From Candidatus Hydrogenedentota bacterium (GTDB lineage Bacteria; Hydrogenedentota; Hydrogenedentia; Hydrogenedentales; SLHB01): a DNA stretch of 64,000 bases. The DNA is taken from positions 60,239 to 124,238 of the forward strand of contig JADLHJ010000072.1 of the NCBI GenBank assembly GCA_020848835.1. The letters are read 5' to 3'. Positions 29,248 through 37,666 of the stretch are shown here, piece by piece (position 1 is the stretch's first letter; every line of letters starts with the position of its first letter). Position numbers and translations under genes: made by a program. The notes under the pieces were generated by a model, which worked only from the letters and a program-made list of their open reading frames with translations, was not told where the DNA came from and did not search any database.

Positions 29248-30741
29248 TTACAGGAAAGAATCAACCAGGCGGCACACCCCCTGAAACGCCTGCTGCATAA
29301 GGGGACGCTTGTTCCATTCGGCAAGCGTAAGCTCGCGGCTGTTGGCCAGGTAGCGCGCTTCGACCTCGCGGTGTTTCTTTACAACCTTTTCGTCATACAC
29401 AACAAGGCATATCTCATTATTTAGCGCGAAAGAGCGGATATCTACGTTGTTGGAGCCGATTACCGAAATCGAGTCGTCAACCGTCATGTGTTTTGCGTGC
29501 AGGAAAGCCGGTTGATAGAGATGAATGCGTACGCCCGCTTCGAGAACCTCCTCATAGAACGATTGCTGTGCGAAACCAACAAAAAACTGGTCACGCTGTT
29601 CGGAGAGTATCAGGTGGACCTCGACGCCCGTCATCACAGCCGTGGCCATGGCCTGCAATAGCGGTTGATCGGGAATGAAGTAAGGCGTCGTTATTACCAC
29701 GCGCTTTTCTGCGTCGTGGATCATCGCGACGATAAGATTTTGAATTCCACCGCCGGGATAGCCCGGCCCGCTCGGAAGCACTTGCGCATGCGCATTGCCT
29801 GCCATTTCCGGATGCGGAAACAACCCTGCTTCGTCGATTAAATCTTCTACCTCGAGGTATCGGTCCGCGAGATAGCAAACCTGCAACTGCGATACCACCG
29901 GGCCGATCACACGCGCCATGAGATCTTCGTATATAAGCCCCTTCTTAAATTCCGCGGCAACAATGTTTTGCGATCCAACATGCCCAATCGTTCCGTCGAT
30001 GATTGCAATTTTGCGATGATTGCGCAGATCAAACCGCGCGGCTTTTGAGTGAAACACGCCTACCGGCATCACCGGAGTAATCTCGATGCCATCCGCGCGC
30101 ATCTTCGCACCAAGTTGACCAAAGTATGGCCGGGACCCCAGGTAGTCCACGAGCACGCGACACTTAACCCCGCGTATCACCGCGCGAGCAAGCGCATCGG
30201 TCACGCGCCGTCCCATTCGATCGTCCGCGAAAATATAGAAGAGCAGATGCACGTGCGACTTCGCGCCGTCGATGTCGTCGATCAAGGCTTGGAGGCTATC
30301 GTCGTAGTCATCGATAAGTTCGACCGCATTACCCGCTGATACGGCAAAACCGCCGAGTGCTTTTGAAAGTCTCGCGGCCTGCCCCACTACAGCGGGTACC
30401 TTTCGTTTTTCAGGAGCCTGAAGTGTGTCCCACTGCTTCGTAGCTTGAAGGACCCAATCGGTCGCGCGCTTCTGTAACTCGACCCGCTTCGTTGGCAGGT
30501 AAATCCGCCCGAACCACCAATACAGCGGAAGACCTACGATTGGGAGGAAGAATATAAACAGCAACCAGGTACGTGCGGCCGCGGGCGTTTTGCGCTGCGG
30601 CACGTAAAACAGCATGACAATCCGAATCACCCATTCGAGCACCAGGTAGAACGTGCCGATTGAGGGAATCGGATTATAGGCTGCTATGTCGAAATAGGTT
30701 TCGATGATACTTCGAATCGATACGTGATATGTTGCGGACAA
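29248..30741 (-). CDS. cls: Cardiolipin synthase (phospholipase D family)
   Basis: 497 residues. Two N-terminal membrane helices (about 30-47 and 58-78) are followed by two phospholipase D motifs: NHRKIAIIDG with His242 and Lys244, and HAKHMTVDD with SVIGSNNVDIRS near the C-terminus. ITTPYFIPDQPLLQAMATA and the ending PLMQQAFQGVCRLVDSFL fit bacterial ClsA. It condenses two phosphatidylglycerols to cardiolipin at the inner membrane. The only in-frame start near the family's N-terminus is TTG 30741, so the exact start is uncertain. Confidence 0.92.
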   Translation of the reverse strand: MSATYHVSIRSIIETYFDIAAYNPIPSIGTFYLVLEWVIRIVMLFYVPQRKTPAAARTWLLFIFFLPIVGLPLYWWFGRIYLPTKRVELQKRATDWVLQATKQWDTLQAPEKRKVPAVVGQAARLSKALGGFAVSAGNAVELIDDYDDSLQALIDDIDGAKSHVHLLFYIFADDRMGRRVTDALARAVIRGVKCRVLVDYLGSRPYFGQLGAKMRADGIEITPVMPVGVFHSKAARFDLRNHRKIAIIDGTIGHVGSQNIVAAEFKKGLIYEDLMARVIGPVVSQLQVCYLADRYLEVEDLIDEAGLFPHPEMAGNAHAQVLPSGPGYPGGGIQNLIVAMIHDAEKRVVITTPYFIPDQPLLQAMATAVMTGVEVHLILSEQRDQFFVGFAQQSFYEEVLEAGVRIHLYQPAFLHAKHMTVDDSISVIGSNNVDIRSFALNNEICLVVYDEKVVKKHREVEARYLANSRELTLAEWNKRPLMQQAFQGVCRLVDSFL

Positions 30742-30828
30742 TTCTCGCCATCTCGCGTATCATCGTAATCGAAGAGGCGCATGAAGCGATACCCTGGCGA
30801 CAGGCAGAACCTGAATGACGCCCAAATG

Positions 30829-32094
30829 CTATTTAAGGACTAGTTGAAGGGAACTCGACGCTCTCTTCTCGAATTCAATTTCCGACCTAGTTTTTACACC
30901 GCCCCAGTCGATTTCCACGTCGTAGGCCCCGAAGAAACCTGTGAACTGAAACTCGCCGCGGTCGTTTGTAACTCCTTTTATCTTTGTGTGCCATTCATCC
31001 TTGATAAGCCGCCGCAATGTCTCGTACGCAGGCTTTGGAGACAAGTCATGACGTAACAAGCCTCCCCCTTTCAACCACGATTTTGCATCGCAGAGGTCCC
31101 ACCACGTGATTGCCGCGACGGCGGGATGCGCAAAGCACACGGTATAGAATTGTTCCGCATACTCGGCCTGCGACTGTTCGTTCCAAACGCCGCTCGCCTT
31201 GGCGCCTGTCATTCGCGCACCCGCGGAGGTCGGTGTGAATTCGGTAATATGGATCGCTTTTCCGAGTGTTGCGTATTTATCGAGAGTGGCCTTTACGCTG
31301 TCCAAGGGAAAACGCATCGTTCTCGGTTCGTGCGCCTGAATGCCGATACCGTCGAATGGTATCGCGTTTCGTGCCGCGTTATGCAGCAATTTGAAAAATG
31401 GCGGGTAGCCATTTGCCATGACCTCGTAATCATTGATGATCAGACGCGCACTCGGGTCCGCCTCGCGCGCCCAGCGGTAGGGGCCGTCGATCGGAACACC
31501 ATTCACGTGCGACGGCTCGTTCACGACTTCCCAAAAAGCAATCTTCCCTTTATAGCGGCCCACGATTTCGCGCACCCGTTTCTGTTGGGTGTTAATGTCC
31601 GGCTGTCCGTTCGCCCATTGCGGTTTCGCCGCTGCGTGGTCCCATAGCAGCGGGTGGCCTTTCAGCTTTATCCCACGTTCCGCGCACCACGCGACGATCT
31701 TGTCCGTGTGCGCGTAGTTCGGCTTACCGCGTTCACGCTCATAAGAAGCCCAGTAAAAGCCGGTTGTTGCGTAGTTGAATACTTCCTCAAACCGCTTCTT
31801 ATAGAGATCATTCTCAACTTCGGATTCGAAATCGTCGAAGCCGAATATATTGCAGCCAAAGAGAAACTTGTGCCGCTTCAACTCCACCGTAACGGGCGCA
31901 CCTGTGACCGGAGCGCCTGCATTGTCTGTAACCTGGAGAGTAACGGTTCCTTTTCGCACATGGTCTATAGAAGCGCGCGCTTCATCAAGAATGCGCGATT
32001 CATCCGATGATAGATTCGCAGCAAAGGCGGTCCGCAACAGAAGGGATGCAACTGCGAGAAGTGTTGCGGAACTATTCCTCAAGGCTTTGTACAT
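30829..32094 (-). CDS. Secreted endo-1,4-beta-xylanase-like glycoside hydrolase, family GH10
   Basis: 421 residues from ATG 32094; TTG 32106 is an alternative. A signal peptide (about 1-26) precedes a small N-terminal beta domain (TVTLQVTDNAGAPVTGAPVT) and the TIM barrel. The barrel has KLKGHPLLWDH, FWEVVNEPSHVNG with the acid/base Glu193, and IHITEFTPTS with the nucleophile Glu285. ITWWDLCDAKSWLKGGGLL is the conserved segment near the end. A C-terminal beta extension follows. It likely cuts xylan or a related beta-glycan outside the cytoplasm. The gene starts 23 bp inside the end of the lmbE-like gene, so the two are translationally coupled. Confidence 0.9.
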   Translation of the reverse strand: MYKALRNSSATLLAVASLLLRTAFAANLSSDESRILDEARASIDHVRKGTVTLQVTDNAGAPVTGAPVTVELKRHKFLFGCNIFGFDDFESEVENDLYKKRFEEVFNYATTGFYWASYERERGKPNYAHTDKIVAWCAERGIKLKGHPLLWDHAAAKPQWANGQPDINTQQKRVREIVGRYKGKIAFWEVVNEPSHVNGVPIDGPYRWAREADPSARLIINDYEVMANGYPPFFKLLHNAARNAIPFDGIGIQAHEPRTMRFPLDSVKATLDKYATLGKAIHITEFTPTSAGARMTGAKASGVWNEQSQAEYAEQFYTVCFAHPAVAAITWWDLCDAKSWLKGGGLLRHDLSPKPAYETLRRLIKDEWHTKIKGVTNDRGEFQFTGFFGAYDVEIDWGGVKTRSEIEFEKRASSSLQLVLK

Positions 32095-32869
32095 ACTTCG
32101 TTTCAATTTTGCAGGTATTGCCGAGAACGTCTGAAAGCGGATCTACGGTCTCCGCGCAAAAACCCAGGTGCAAATGCCGGCGCCATCCTTCCGCGTATTC
32201 AAACGCTCCGGAAGTCCGCCCTACTTGTTTCGCCATCTCTTCCATCGTGGAGAGATAGCTGTCGAGACCCTGGCTGCGGTCCAGCCATTCCTTTTGGCTT
32301 TTATGCGCGGCAAGCGCGGCGCGTTTCGTCGCAAGGACTGAGGTGATATCCACATACTGTCCCGCGCGGACGACCCGTCCCAGCGGATCGCGCAGTCCCC
32401 ACGGCAACGCGTGGTACAGCGTGACTTCTCCGTCGATGGGATCGCGGGGCGGCTCCGTAAAAAAGTTGCGCATGCCGCGCGTGAAGGCCGCGGTCACCCC
32501 TACGCGACACGCGTTCATGTGATCTTCCATGTAATCCTGGGGTGACTGCAGGAGCATAATCGTCGGCCGCACTTCGCGAATGATCGCGCCGAGGCGCCGA
32601 GGCGCAGTGCGGTCGTAAAACAGATCGAGGTCGTCCACCATCGGCGGGTGCCACGTCGCGCCAAGGATTCGTGCTGCCTCGCGTGCTTCCTCCGCGCGAA
32701 TCGCTGCGATGGTCGCGGGATCATGGTCCGCGGTGCCCATGCAGCCGTTGCACAAATTAATGTAATGCAATTCGCAGCCTGCTTGCGCAAACATTAGCAT
32801 CGTACCGGCCATCATTAACTCGATGTCGTCAGGATGTGCGGCAACGGCAAAAACTACGTGGTCTGACAT
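32072..32869 (-). CDS. PIG-L/LmbE-family deacetylase
   Basis: 265 residues. VAAHPDDIELMMAGT (residues 10-24) is the zinc-binding A-H-P-D-D motif with the catalytic Asp, and EDHMNACR near residue 115 gives the third zinc ligand His. The family hydrolyses N-acetyl groups from GlcNAc-type sugars or related amides. It overlaps the downstream xylanase start. The protein has no signal peptide, so it acts in the cytoplasm; it may deacetylate an imported oligosaccharide, but this is only a context guess. Confidence 0.88.
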   Translation of the reverse strand: MSDHVVFAVAAHPDDIELMMAGTMLMFAQAGCELHYINLCNGCMGTADHDPATIAAIRAEEAREAARILGATWHPPMVDDLDLFYDRTAPRRLGAIIREVRPTIMLLQSPQDYMEDHMNACRVGVTAAFTRGMRNFFTEPPRDPIDGEVTLYHALPWGLRDPLGRVVRAGQYVDITSVLATKRAALAAHKSQKEWLDRSQGLDSYLSTMEEMAKQVGRTSGAFEYAEGWRRHLHLGFCAETVDPLSDVLGNTCKIETKYVQSLEE

Positions 32870-32893
32870 TTCAGATCTGTTCCTAGGATCACT

Positions 32894-34282
32894 TTATGGG
32901 TGGGCGATTTCAGGTTCAAGGACGAGATTGTTATCGTCATTGATTCGCGCGACCAGCGGCCCATCGGCCTCGTTCGCAACAACGTATTTCGCGTGACCAA
33001 TACAGAGGTGGGTATCGGGGTATACGCGCCTGCGGATGTGAATTCGCGATTTCAGCAGTTCCTTGGACTGTTCCTGCAGATGCCCAAGTTCTTCTTCGCA
33101 CTGTGCGCGTTGCGCTTCCGCCTTCTCCAGTTCTTTCAGCAATTCCTCCAACTTCTTCTTTAGAATGGTGGTGAGCGATTTTAGTTTTGGCTTAAAGGGC
33201 GCGATGCGCTCGTTTAGCTGAATTATTTGTTCGCGGCATTGTTCTATCTGCGCGTAGTGTGCCGTTATTTGTTGCTGCAAAGCGGGATCCACGCCCGCAA
33301 CGAGCATGGTGCGTACGTCACCGTGGCTACCTGCCTGACCGACGTCGATGCCAAAAACGCCGCTTGCCGTGCCGCCGATAATCTGTCCTTCCGGCATCAC
33401 GATCATGCCGTGCGAGTGCGCGGTACAGTGGATTAACTCGCGGCGAATGCGAATGTCGTGACCGGCATCGAGCACCGAACGTTCGGCAAACTCCGCCTCA
33501 ATACAGCCGCCCGCGCGAATGGTTGCTTTATCCCCTCCGATGACACCATGCCCGATCAAAACATCACCGCCGCCAATCACAACACTTTCCTCAACCGCAC
33601 CGGCGATGTGTACCGTTCCGCCTGCTTCCACGATCGAATCCGTGTGGACATCCTTCGCGATATCCACAGCGCCCGGATGATTGATGTGTCCGGTTTTCAG
33701 GCCAACACTTCCGGCAATCGCATACGTCTGATCAACGGCAAGTACACCTTTCGCATGGCGGACTCGCCCGTCCGCCGCCGCAGTAAAGGTGTTCGTCGTC
33801 TCGTCGAAGGAAACCCCTGAACCCGCGCGCAGTTTTGGGCTGATAGGTTTGGTCGGAGCAATCGGTTTTCCGTAGACATCAAGACCAGGTGTACCCGGTT
33901 CTGGAGGAACCAACTTGGCGAGCGTGTCTCCCGCTGCGACTACGCTGTTGTCGAGTCGTTGTCGGTAGTCGATCTGGCCAGTCTTTGGGTTTGCCACGAG
34001 ATGTTTGGTGAAGAAATCGCGAGACCATTCAATTGAGCCGTTTACCGGTTTGGTTGGGGCCTTGCCGGTAGCGAGCACAAGCCCCGCGATTCGGTGGCTC
34101 CTCGCCGCCGCAGTAAGGATTGCGGACTTGACCGACGCGGCTTCTAACTTGGGTGCGAGCCCCAAGCTCTCGCCTTGGGCCATTACTTCCGATACGGTCG
34201 TATCTTCTAGTCCGGGCTCCAGGATACAGTCCACCTGTGCCGCCAGACGATCCCCAGAAACGTACACGCGTGTTGCTGACAT
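32894..34282 (-). CDS. FapA family (DUF342) protein
   Basis: 462 residues. The N-terminal half has DYRQRLDNSVVAAGDTLAKL and TPGLDVYGKPI, typical of the FapA N-domain. A right-handed beta-helix region with G-rich turns follows (HINHPGAVDIAKDVHTDSIV; IAGAVEESVVIGGGDVLIGH). A long coiled coil lies at about 345-425 (IEQCREQIIQLNERIA; KKKLEELLKELEKAEAQRAQ). FapA of Vibrio binds enzyme IIA-Glc, and many relatives are polymerising or membrane-curving scaffold proteins; the role here is not known. 24 bp separate it from the lmbE-like gene in the same direction. Confidence 0.8.
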   Translation of the reverse strand: MSATRVYVSGDRLAAQVDCILEPGLEDTTVSEVMAQGESLGLAPKLEAASVKSAILTAAARSHRIAGLVLATGKAPTKPVNGSIEWSRDFFTKHLVANPKTGQIDYRQRLDNSVVAAGDTLAKLVPPEPGTPGLDVYGKPIAPTKPISPKLRAGSGVSFDETTNTFTAAADGRVRHAKGVLAVDQTYAIAGSVGLKTGHINHPGAVDIAKDVHTDSIVEAGGTVHIAGAVEESVVIGGGDVLIGHGVIGGDKATIRAGGCIEAEFAERSVLDAGHDIRIRRELIHCTAHSHGMIVMPEGQIIGGTASGVFGIDVGQAGSHGDVRTMLVAGVDPALQQQITAHYAQIEQCREQIIQLNERIAPFKPKLKSLTTILKKKLEELLKELEKAEAQRAQCEEELGHLQEQSKELLKSRIHIRRRVYPDTHLCIGHAKYVVANEADGPLVARINDDNNLVLEPEIAHP

Positions 34283-34462
34283 AGTCCCTTTCGCGCGGTA
34301 CCGATTGCGCGTCTAACCCCACCTCTGACAGTGATTATCGTCCCTTTGGCGCAAAAGTCAAGAGTTTTTCTATTTTTCCACGCGGGCTGAGCGGTGCCAT
34401 TAAACCAGTAATCACTTCAATAGACTAAATTGGCGTGCGTCCAATGCCCTTTGCACGCTCTA

Positions 34463-34481
34463 CGTGGTAATGTTTACCACG
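34463..34481. promoter_or_regulatory. Perfect 8-bp palindrome upstream of the rhodanese gene
   Basis: CGTGGTAA (34463-34470), TGT, TTACCACG (34474-34481): exact inverted arms, 26 bp upstream of ATG 34508. It is too short and lacks a T-run for a terminator, so it is more likely an operator for a dimeric regulator. The ligand is unknown. Confidence 0.5.
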
Positions 34482-34507
34482 CAACGCAACATTGAGGTAG
34501 TGATCAC

Positions 34508-34879
34508 ATGGCAAACAAGCACAATCCCGGCTTTGAGGCAATCGTCGACGACGCACGTTCCCGCATCCGCGAATGTAACGTGCCCGATGTGAAGAAACGC
34601 CTGGACGCTGGTGAGAAGTTTTATCTCGTAGACGTGCGCGAAGAATCGGAATTCGCCGCAGCGCACCTGCCCGGCGCTATCCACATCGGCAAAGGCGTTA
34701 TCGAGCGGGATATTGAAACCAAAATCCCGGATGTCGATGCCGACATTGTGCTCTATTGCGGTGGAGGATACCGCAGCGCACTGGCGGCGGATGCCCTGCA
34801 AAAGATGGGGTATACAAATGTCATTTCTATGGACGGCGGGTTTCGCGCGTGGAAAGACGCGTCGCACCCACTTGCGTGA
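34508..34879 (+). CDS. Single-domain rhodanese (sulfurtransferase)
   Basis: 123 residues. FYLVDVREESEFAAAHLPGA is the CH2A-type rhodanese motif, and LYCGGGYRSALAADAL holds the active-site loop C-x5-R with catalytic Cys84. MDGGFRAWKDASHPL is the terminal G-G-x-x-x-W motif. It is cytoplasmic and accepts and transfers sulfane sulfur. It stands alone, flanked by opposite-strand genes, behind the palindrome at 34463-34481. No membrane segment. Confidence 0.92.
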   Translation: MANKHNPGFEAIVDDARSRIRECNVPDVKKRLDAGEKFYLVDVREESEFAAAHLPGAIHIGKGVIERDIETKIPDVDADIVLYCGGGYRSALAADALQKMGYTNVISMDGGFRAWKDASHPLA

Positions 34880-34887
34880 ACGTAAAA

Positions 34888-35883
34888 CTATCGTCGCGGA
34901 GGGACGGTATCGAACTTCAGTAGCTCTTCTTCAAAGATAAGCTTGAAGTTTTCGAATTGCTCTTGTGTCAACGGCGCGGGTGAGCCGACATATGGATTTT
35001 TGCCCATATCGCGCGCCGTGGTTGATACGGGATAGCCGCGCTCGGTGATGTAGCGTTTGAACCATTCGACGGTGCTGACACCGACTTCCACTAGATAGTT
35101 TGTTGAGCGTTGCGCTTCGAGCGCGCCTTCTTGGTTGCCGGCCTCGTAGAGATCTTGAATAGCCAATATGGTTGCAGGATTGAGCGTGCACCCCTGGCCA
35201 ATGCAAGCCGAGGCGCCCGCGTAGAGTGCCGTAAGAAACGCACATTCCGACCCAGCAATGAACTTGAACCCGAGTGGAACCATCGCGTAGCAGAGGTTAT
35301 AGATATATTGCGCGTCGGTTGTGGAAACTTTCATCGCAGCTACGCGCGGAATTCCAGCCAGACGTTCCGCGAGCGCCATGTCCACGCAATATTCCTTCTG
35401 CGTGCCGGGTGGCTGATAGAGCCAGATCGGAACCGTTACAGCGTTGCTGATGGTCTCGAAGTAGCGGACGATTAGGTCTGCGTGCGATTCACCTTCACGA
35501 GGCAATAGCGCTTCCGGCATGGTGTGGACCACACCCGCCGCACCCTGTTGTTCCGCGAATTGACTCAACTCGACGGCCTGCTTCAAGAACACGGCTGGAT
35601 CCGGACGCTTGTCGTAGTTTTTATCCCAGATGCCTGCCGCTCCGACGAGCACGGGGGCCTTCCCCGTCATGTGCTTGCAGGCGGTCGATGCCATCTGCTT
35701 CACATCGTCGTATTCGTAGGCATACATCTGCCCCATTCCGGACCGCACAAAATACGTGGAAATGGAGCCTGCGTCGTGAAGGTAATCAAGGAGATTGCGC
35801 TGGCCATCTGCGTCGAACCGGCCCTGGTCGTCCCAGACCGTGAACACGTTCGAGATGGCGCCCCGAACGAAGGAATCTGTCAT
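34888..35883 (-). CDS. DHDPS/NAL (DapA)-family aldolase or synthase
   Basis: 331 residues in a TIM barrel. The N-terminal NVFTVWDDQGRFDADGQRNL is the usual family start. VPIWLYQPPG carries Tyr156 and VAAMKVSTTD the Schiff-base Lys185, so pyruvate-type chemistry is likely. The standard first G-T-T/S motif is replaced by RSGMGQMY, and the protein is longer than DapA (about 290 residues), so it is probably not the lysine enzyme; N-acetylneuraminate lyase or keto-deoxy-sugar aldolase-type functions are more likely. 7 bp separate it from the small membrane protein upstream, so they may form a two-gene operon. Confidence 0.8.
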   Translation of the reverse strand: MTDSFVRGAISNVFTVWDDQGRFDADGQRNLLDYLHDAGSISTYFVRSGMGQMYAYEYDDVKQMASTACKHMTGKAPVLVGAAGIWDKNYDKRPDPAVFLKQAVELSQFAEQQGAAGVVHTMPEALLPREGESHADLIVRYFETISNAVTVPIWLYQPPGTQKEYCVDMALAERLAGIPRVAAMKVSTTDAQYIYNLCYAMVPLGFKFIAGSECAFLTALYAGASACIGQGCTLNPATILAIQDLYEAGNQEGALEAQRSTNYLVEVGVSTVEWFKRYITERGYPVSTTARDMGKNPYVGSPAPLTQEQFENFKLIFEEELLKFDTVPPRR

Positions 35884-35890
35884 CCGCGAT

Positions 35891-36349
35891 TTAGCCTTTC
35901 GGGCGGACGGAAGGCATCGGCGGACGGACCCCCGGCACCACCCCTTTCCGCAACGCCTCGCGCTTCGGCAGAGGCTTTTGGGTTTTCATGGGACGGTACC
36001 GTAACATCGCGGCAATTATCAAGACGACGGCCACTATTTCAAAGTAGAACAGCCACCCGGGGTTGTACATTTCCTGAACCCATGGTGTGTTGAGCGGCGT
36101 TTCGTATCCCAAGCGTACCTTCTCATCGACCAGCATTTTCATTTGGGACTCGAACTGGAACCAATCGGTTAGAGCCACCACATAGTGCAAAACGATGTGG
36201 AAAATCCCGAAGTAAATGACCAGTTCGAGTGCCCACTGAATTGGACCCCAAGTCCACCGGCGAGTTAAGTACAGGAGCGGCACGACAATCGCAGCGACCA
36301 CCCCATACTGTGCTGCGTGTTCCTGAATATGTGCCAGAGCCAGTTCCAT
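35891..36349 (-). CDS. Small hypothetical membrane protein
   Basis: 152 residues with three predicted membrane segments (about 15-30, 38-60 and 100-118). A hydrophilic loop with LVDEKVRLGYETPLNTPW follows the second segment. The C-terminus is short, basic and proline-rich (PKREALRKGVVPGVRPPMP). I do not recognise a family. It precedes the DapA-family gene on the same strand. Confidence 0.7.
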   Translation of the reverse strand: MELALAHIQEHAAQYGVVAAIVVPLLYLTRRWTWGPIQWALELVIYFGIFHIVLHYVVALTDWFQFESQMKMLVDEKVRLGYETPLNTPWVQEMYNPGWLFYFEIVAVVLIIAAMLRYRPMKTQKPLPKREALRKGVVPGVRPPMPSVRPKG

Positions 36350-36531
36350 CGAGACGCTCCTCCTGCCACGGAAGCCTTTCTAATCGTAGCAGGAATTGGC
36401 AGAAATGGCAAGAGTTTTCGCACATAGCGGTATATGCGGTTTCGTTTTAATTGAATACTGAATGGTCTGCATTTCCTGTAAACCATTTTACCTGTTATAC
36501 TTACCACATACCAACTGGAGGAAGAGCCAAA

Positions 36532-37572
36532 ATGCGTGCTGCCCATATAACCTCTCACGGAGAACTCGATCAGTTAACCATCGGAGACGTATCCGACCCG
36601 AAACCAGCCAGCGACGAGGTCGTGGTGGAAGTAGCTGCCGCGGCCTTGAATCATCTGGATATCTGGGTGCGAAAAGGCCGCCCGGGGCTCACGTTGACCT
36701 TCCCCCACGTCCTCGGCTCGGATGCGACGGGCACTGTGGCAGAAACGGGCGCCGGAGTCGATTCATCGCTCAAAGGCCGGCGCGTGGTATTAAACCCGGG
36801 ACTTTGGTGCGGGCATTGCGAGTGGTGCCTTCGCGGCGACCACAGCGAATGCTCGACGTATAGCATCGTGGGCCTTGGACGTTGGGGCACCTTCTCGCAA
36901 CGCGTTGCCGTTCCGGCGGTGTGCGTCTCCCCCGCTCCCGAACATTTAAACGCGCATGAAGCGGCCGCTCTTCCGCTCGCGTACCTGACCGCGTGGCGCA
37001 TGCTCACCACGCGCGGGCAGTTGGAGGCAGGCGAAACCTTGTTGATTCACGGTATCGGCGGTGGCGTTGCGATCGCGGGACTGCAGCTCGCGAAGTTGAA
37101 AGGCGCACGCGTCATTGTCTCGTCATCGAAAGAACAAAAGCTCAAGCGCGCAGGCGAACTCGGTGCGGACGATTTCATCGATTACTCAAAGACGCAGGAT
37201 GTCGCTGCGGAAGTGAAACGCATCACGAATGGGCGAGGCGTCGATCTGGTATTGGACACTACCGGTGCAGGCACTTGGCCCATCAACTTCGCGAGCGTGC
37301 GCAAGGGTGGGCGCATTGTGCATTGCGGTGTCACCGCGGGAAAGATCGCCGAAGTGGATATCGGTGCATTGTATTGGAACCACATCACCGTCATGGGATC
37401 CACTATGGGATCGCAGGGCGAATTTCAAGGACTCGTCGCGGCAGTGGGCGCTGCAAAAATGAAACCGGTAATCGACAAAATATTTCCGCTTGCTGAAGCG
37501 CGCGCTGCGCAAGAACGAATGGAGACAGGCGAACAGTTTGGCAAGATTGTTCTTGAAGTATCTGGTAAGTAG
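36532..37572 (+). CDS. Zinc-containing MDR alcohol dehydrogenase / quinone oxidoreductase
   Basis: 346 residues from ATG 36532, preceded by GGAGGA; an in-frame extension upstream is not needed. Cys93, 96, 99 and 107 (CGHCEWCLRGDHSEC) are the structural zinc ligands. The usual catalytic zinc Cys is replaced by Asn in NHLDIWVRKG, and the G-H-E motif is GSD, so the catalytic zinc is probably absent, as in quinone oxidoreductases. GIGGGVAIAGLQLAKLKGAR is the NAD(P) Rossmann motif. It reduces an unknown carbonyl or quinone with NADPH. TATACT (36496-36501) upstream could be its -10 box. Confidence 0.85.
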   Translation: MRAAHITSHGELDQLTIGDVSDPKPASDEVVVEVAAAALNHLDIWVRKGRPGLTLTFPHVLGSDATGTVAETGAGVDSSLKGRRVVLNPGLWCGHCEWCLRGDHSECSTYSIVGLGRWGTFSQRVAVPAVCVSPAPEHLNAHEAAALPLAYLTAWRMLTTRGQLEAGETLLIHGIGGGVAIAGLQLAKLKGARVIVSSSKEQKLKRAGELGADDFIDYSKTQDVAAEVKRITNGRGVDLVLDTTGAGTWPINFASVRKGGRIVHCGVTAGKIAEVDIGALYWNHITVMGSTMGSQGEFQGLVAAVGAAKMKPVIDKIFPLAEARAAQERMETGEQFGKIVLEVSGK

Positions 37573-37666
37573 CTTTCGTCTCTATTCGATTGCAAAGCCG
37601 CGCCGGGGCTGCTAGTGTCCGTGCGGGTGCGTTGTGTTCCCTGATTCGGCAAGAGGGAGTGAAGAA

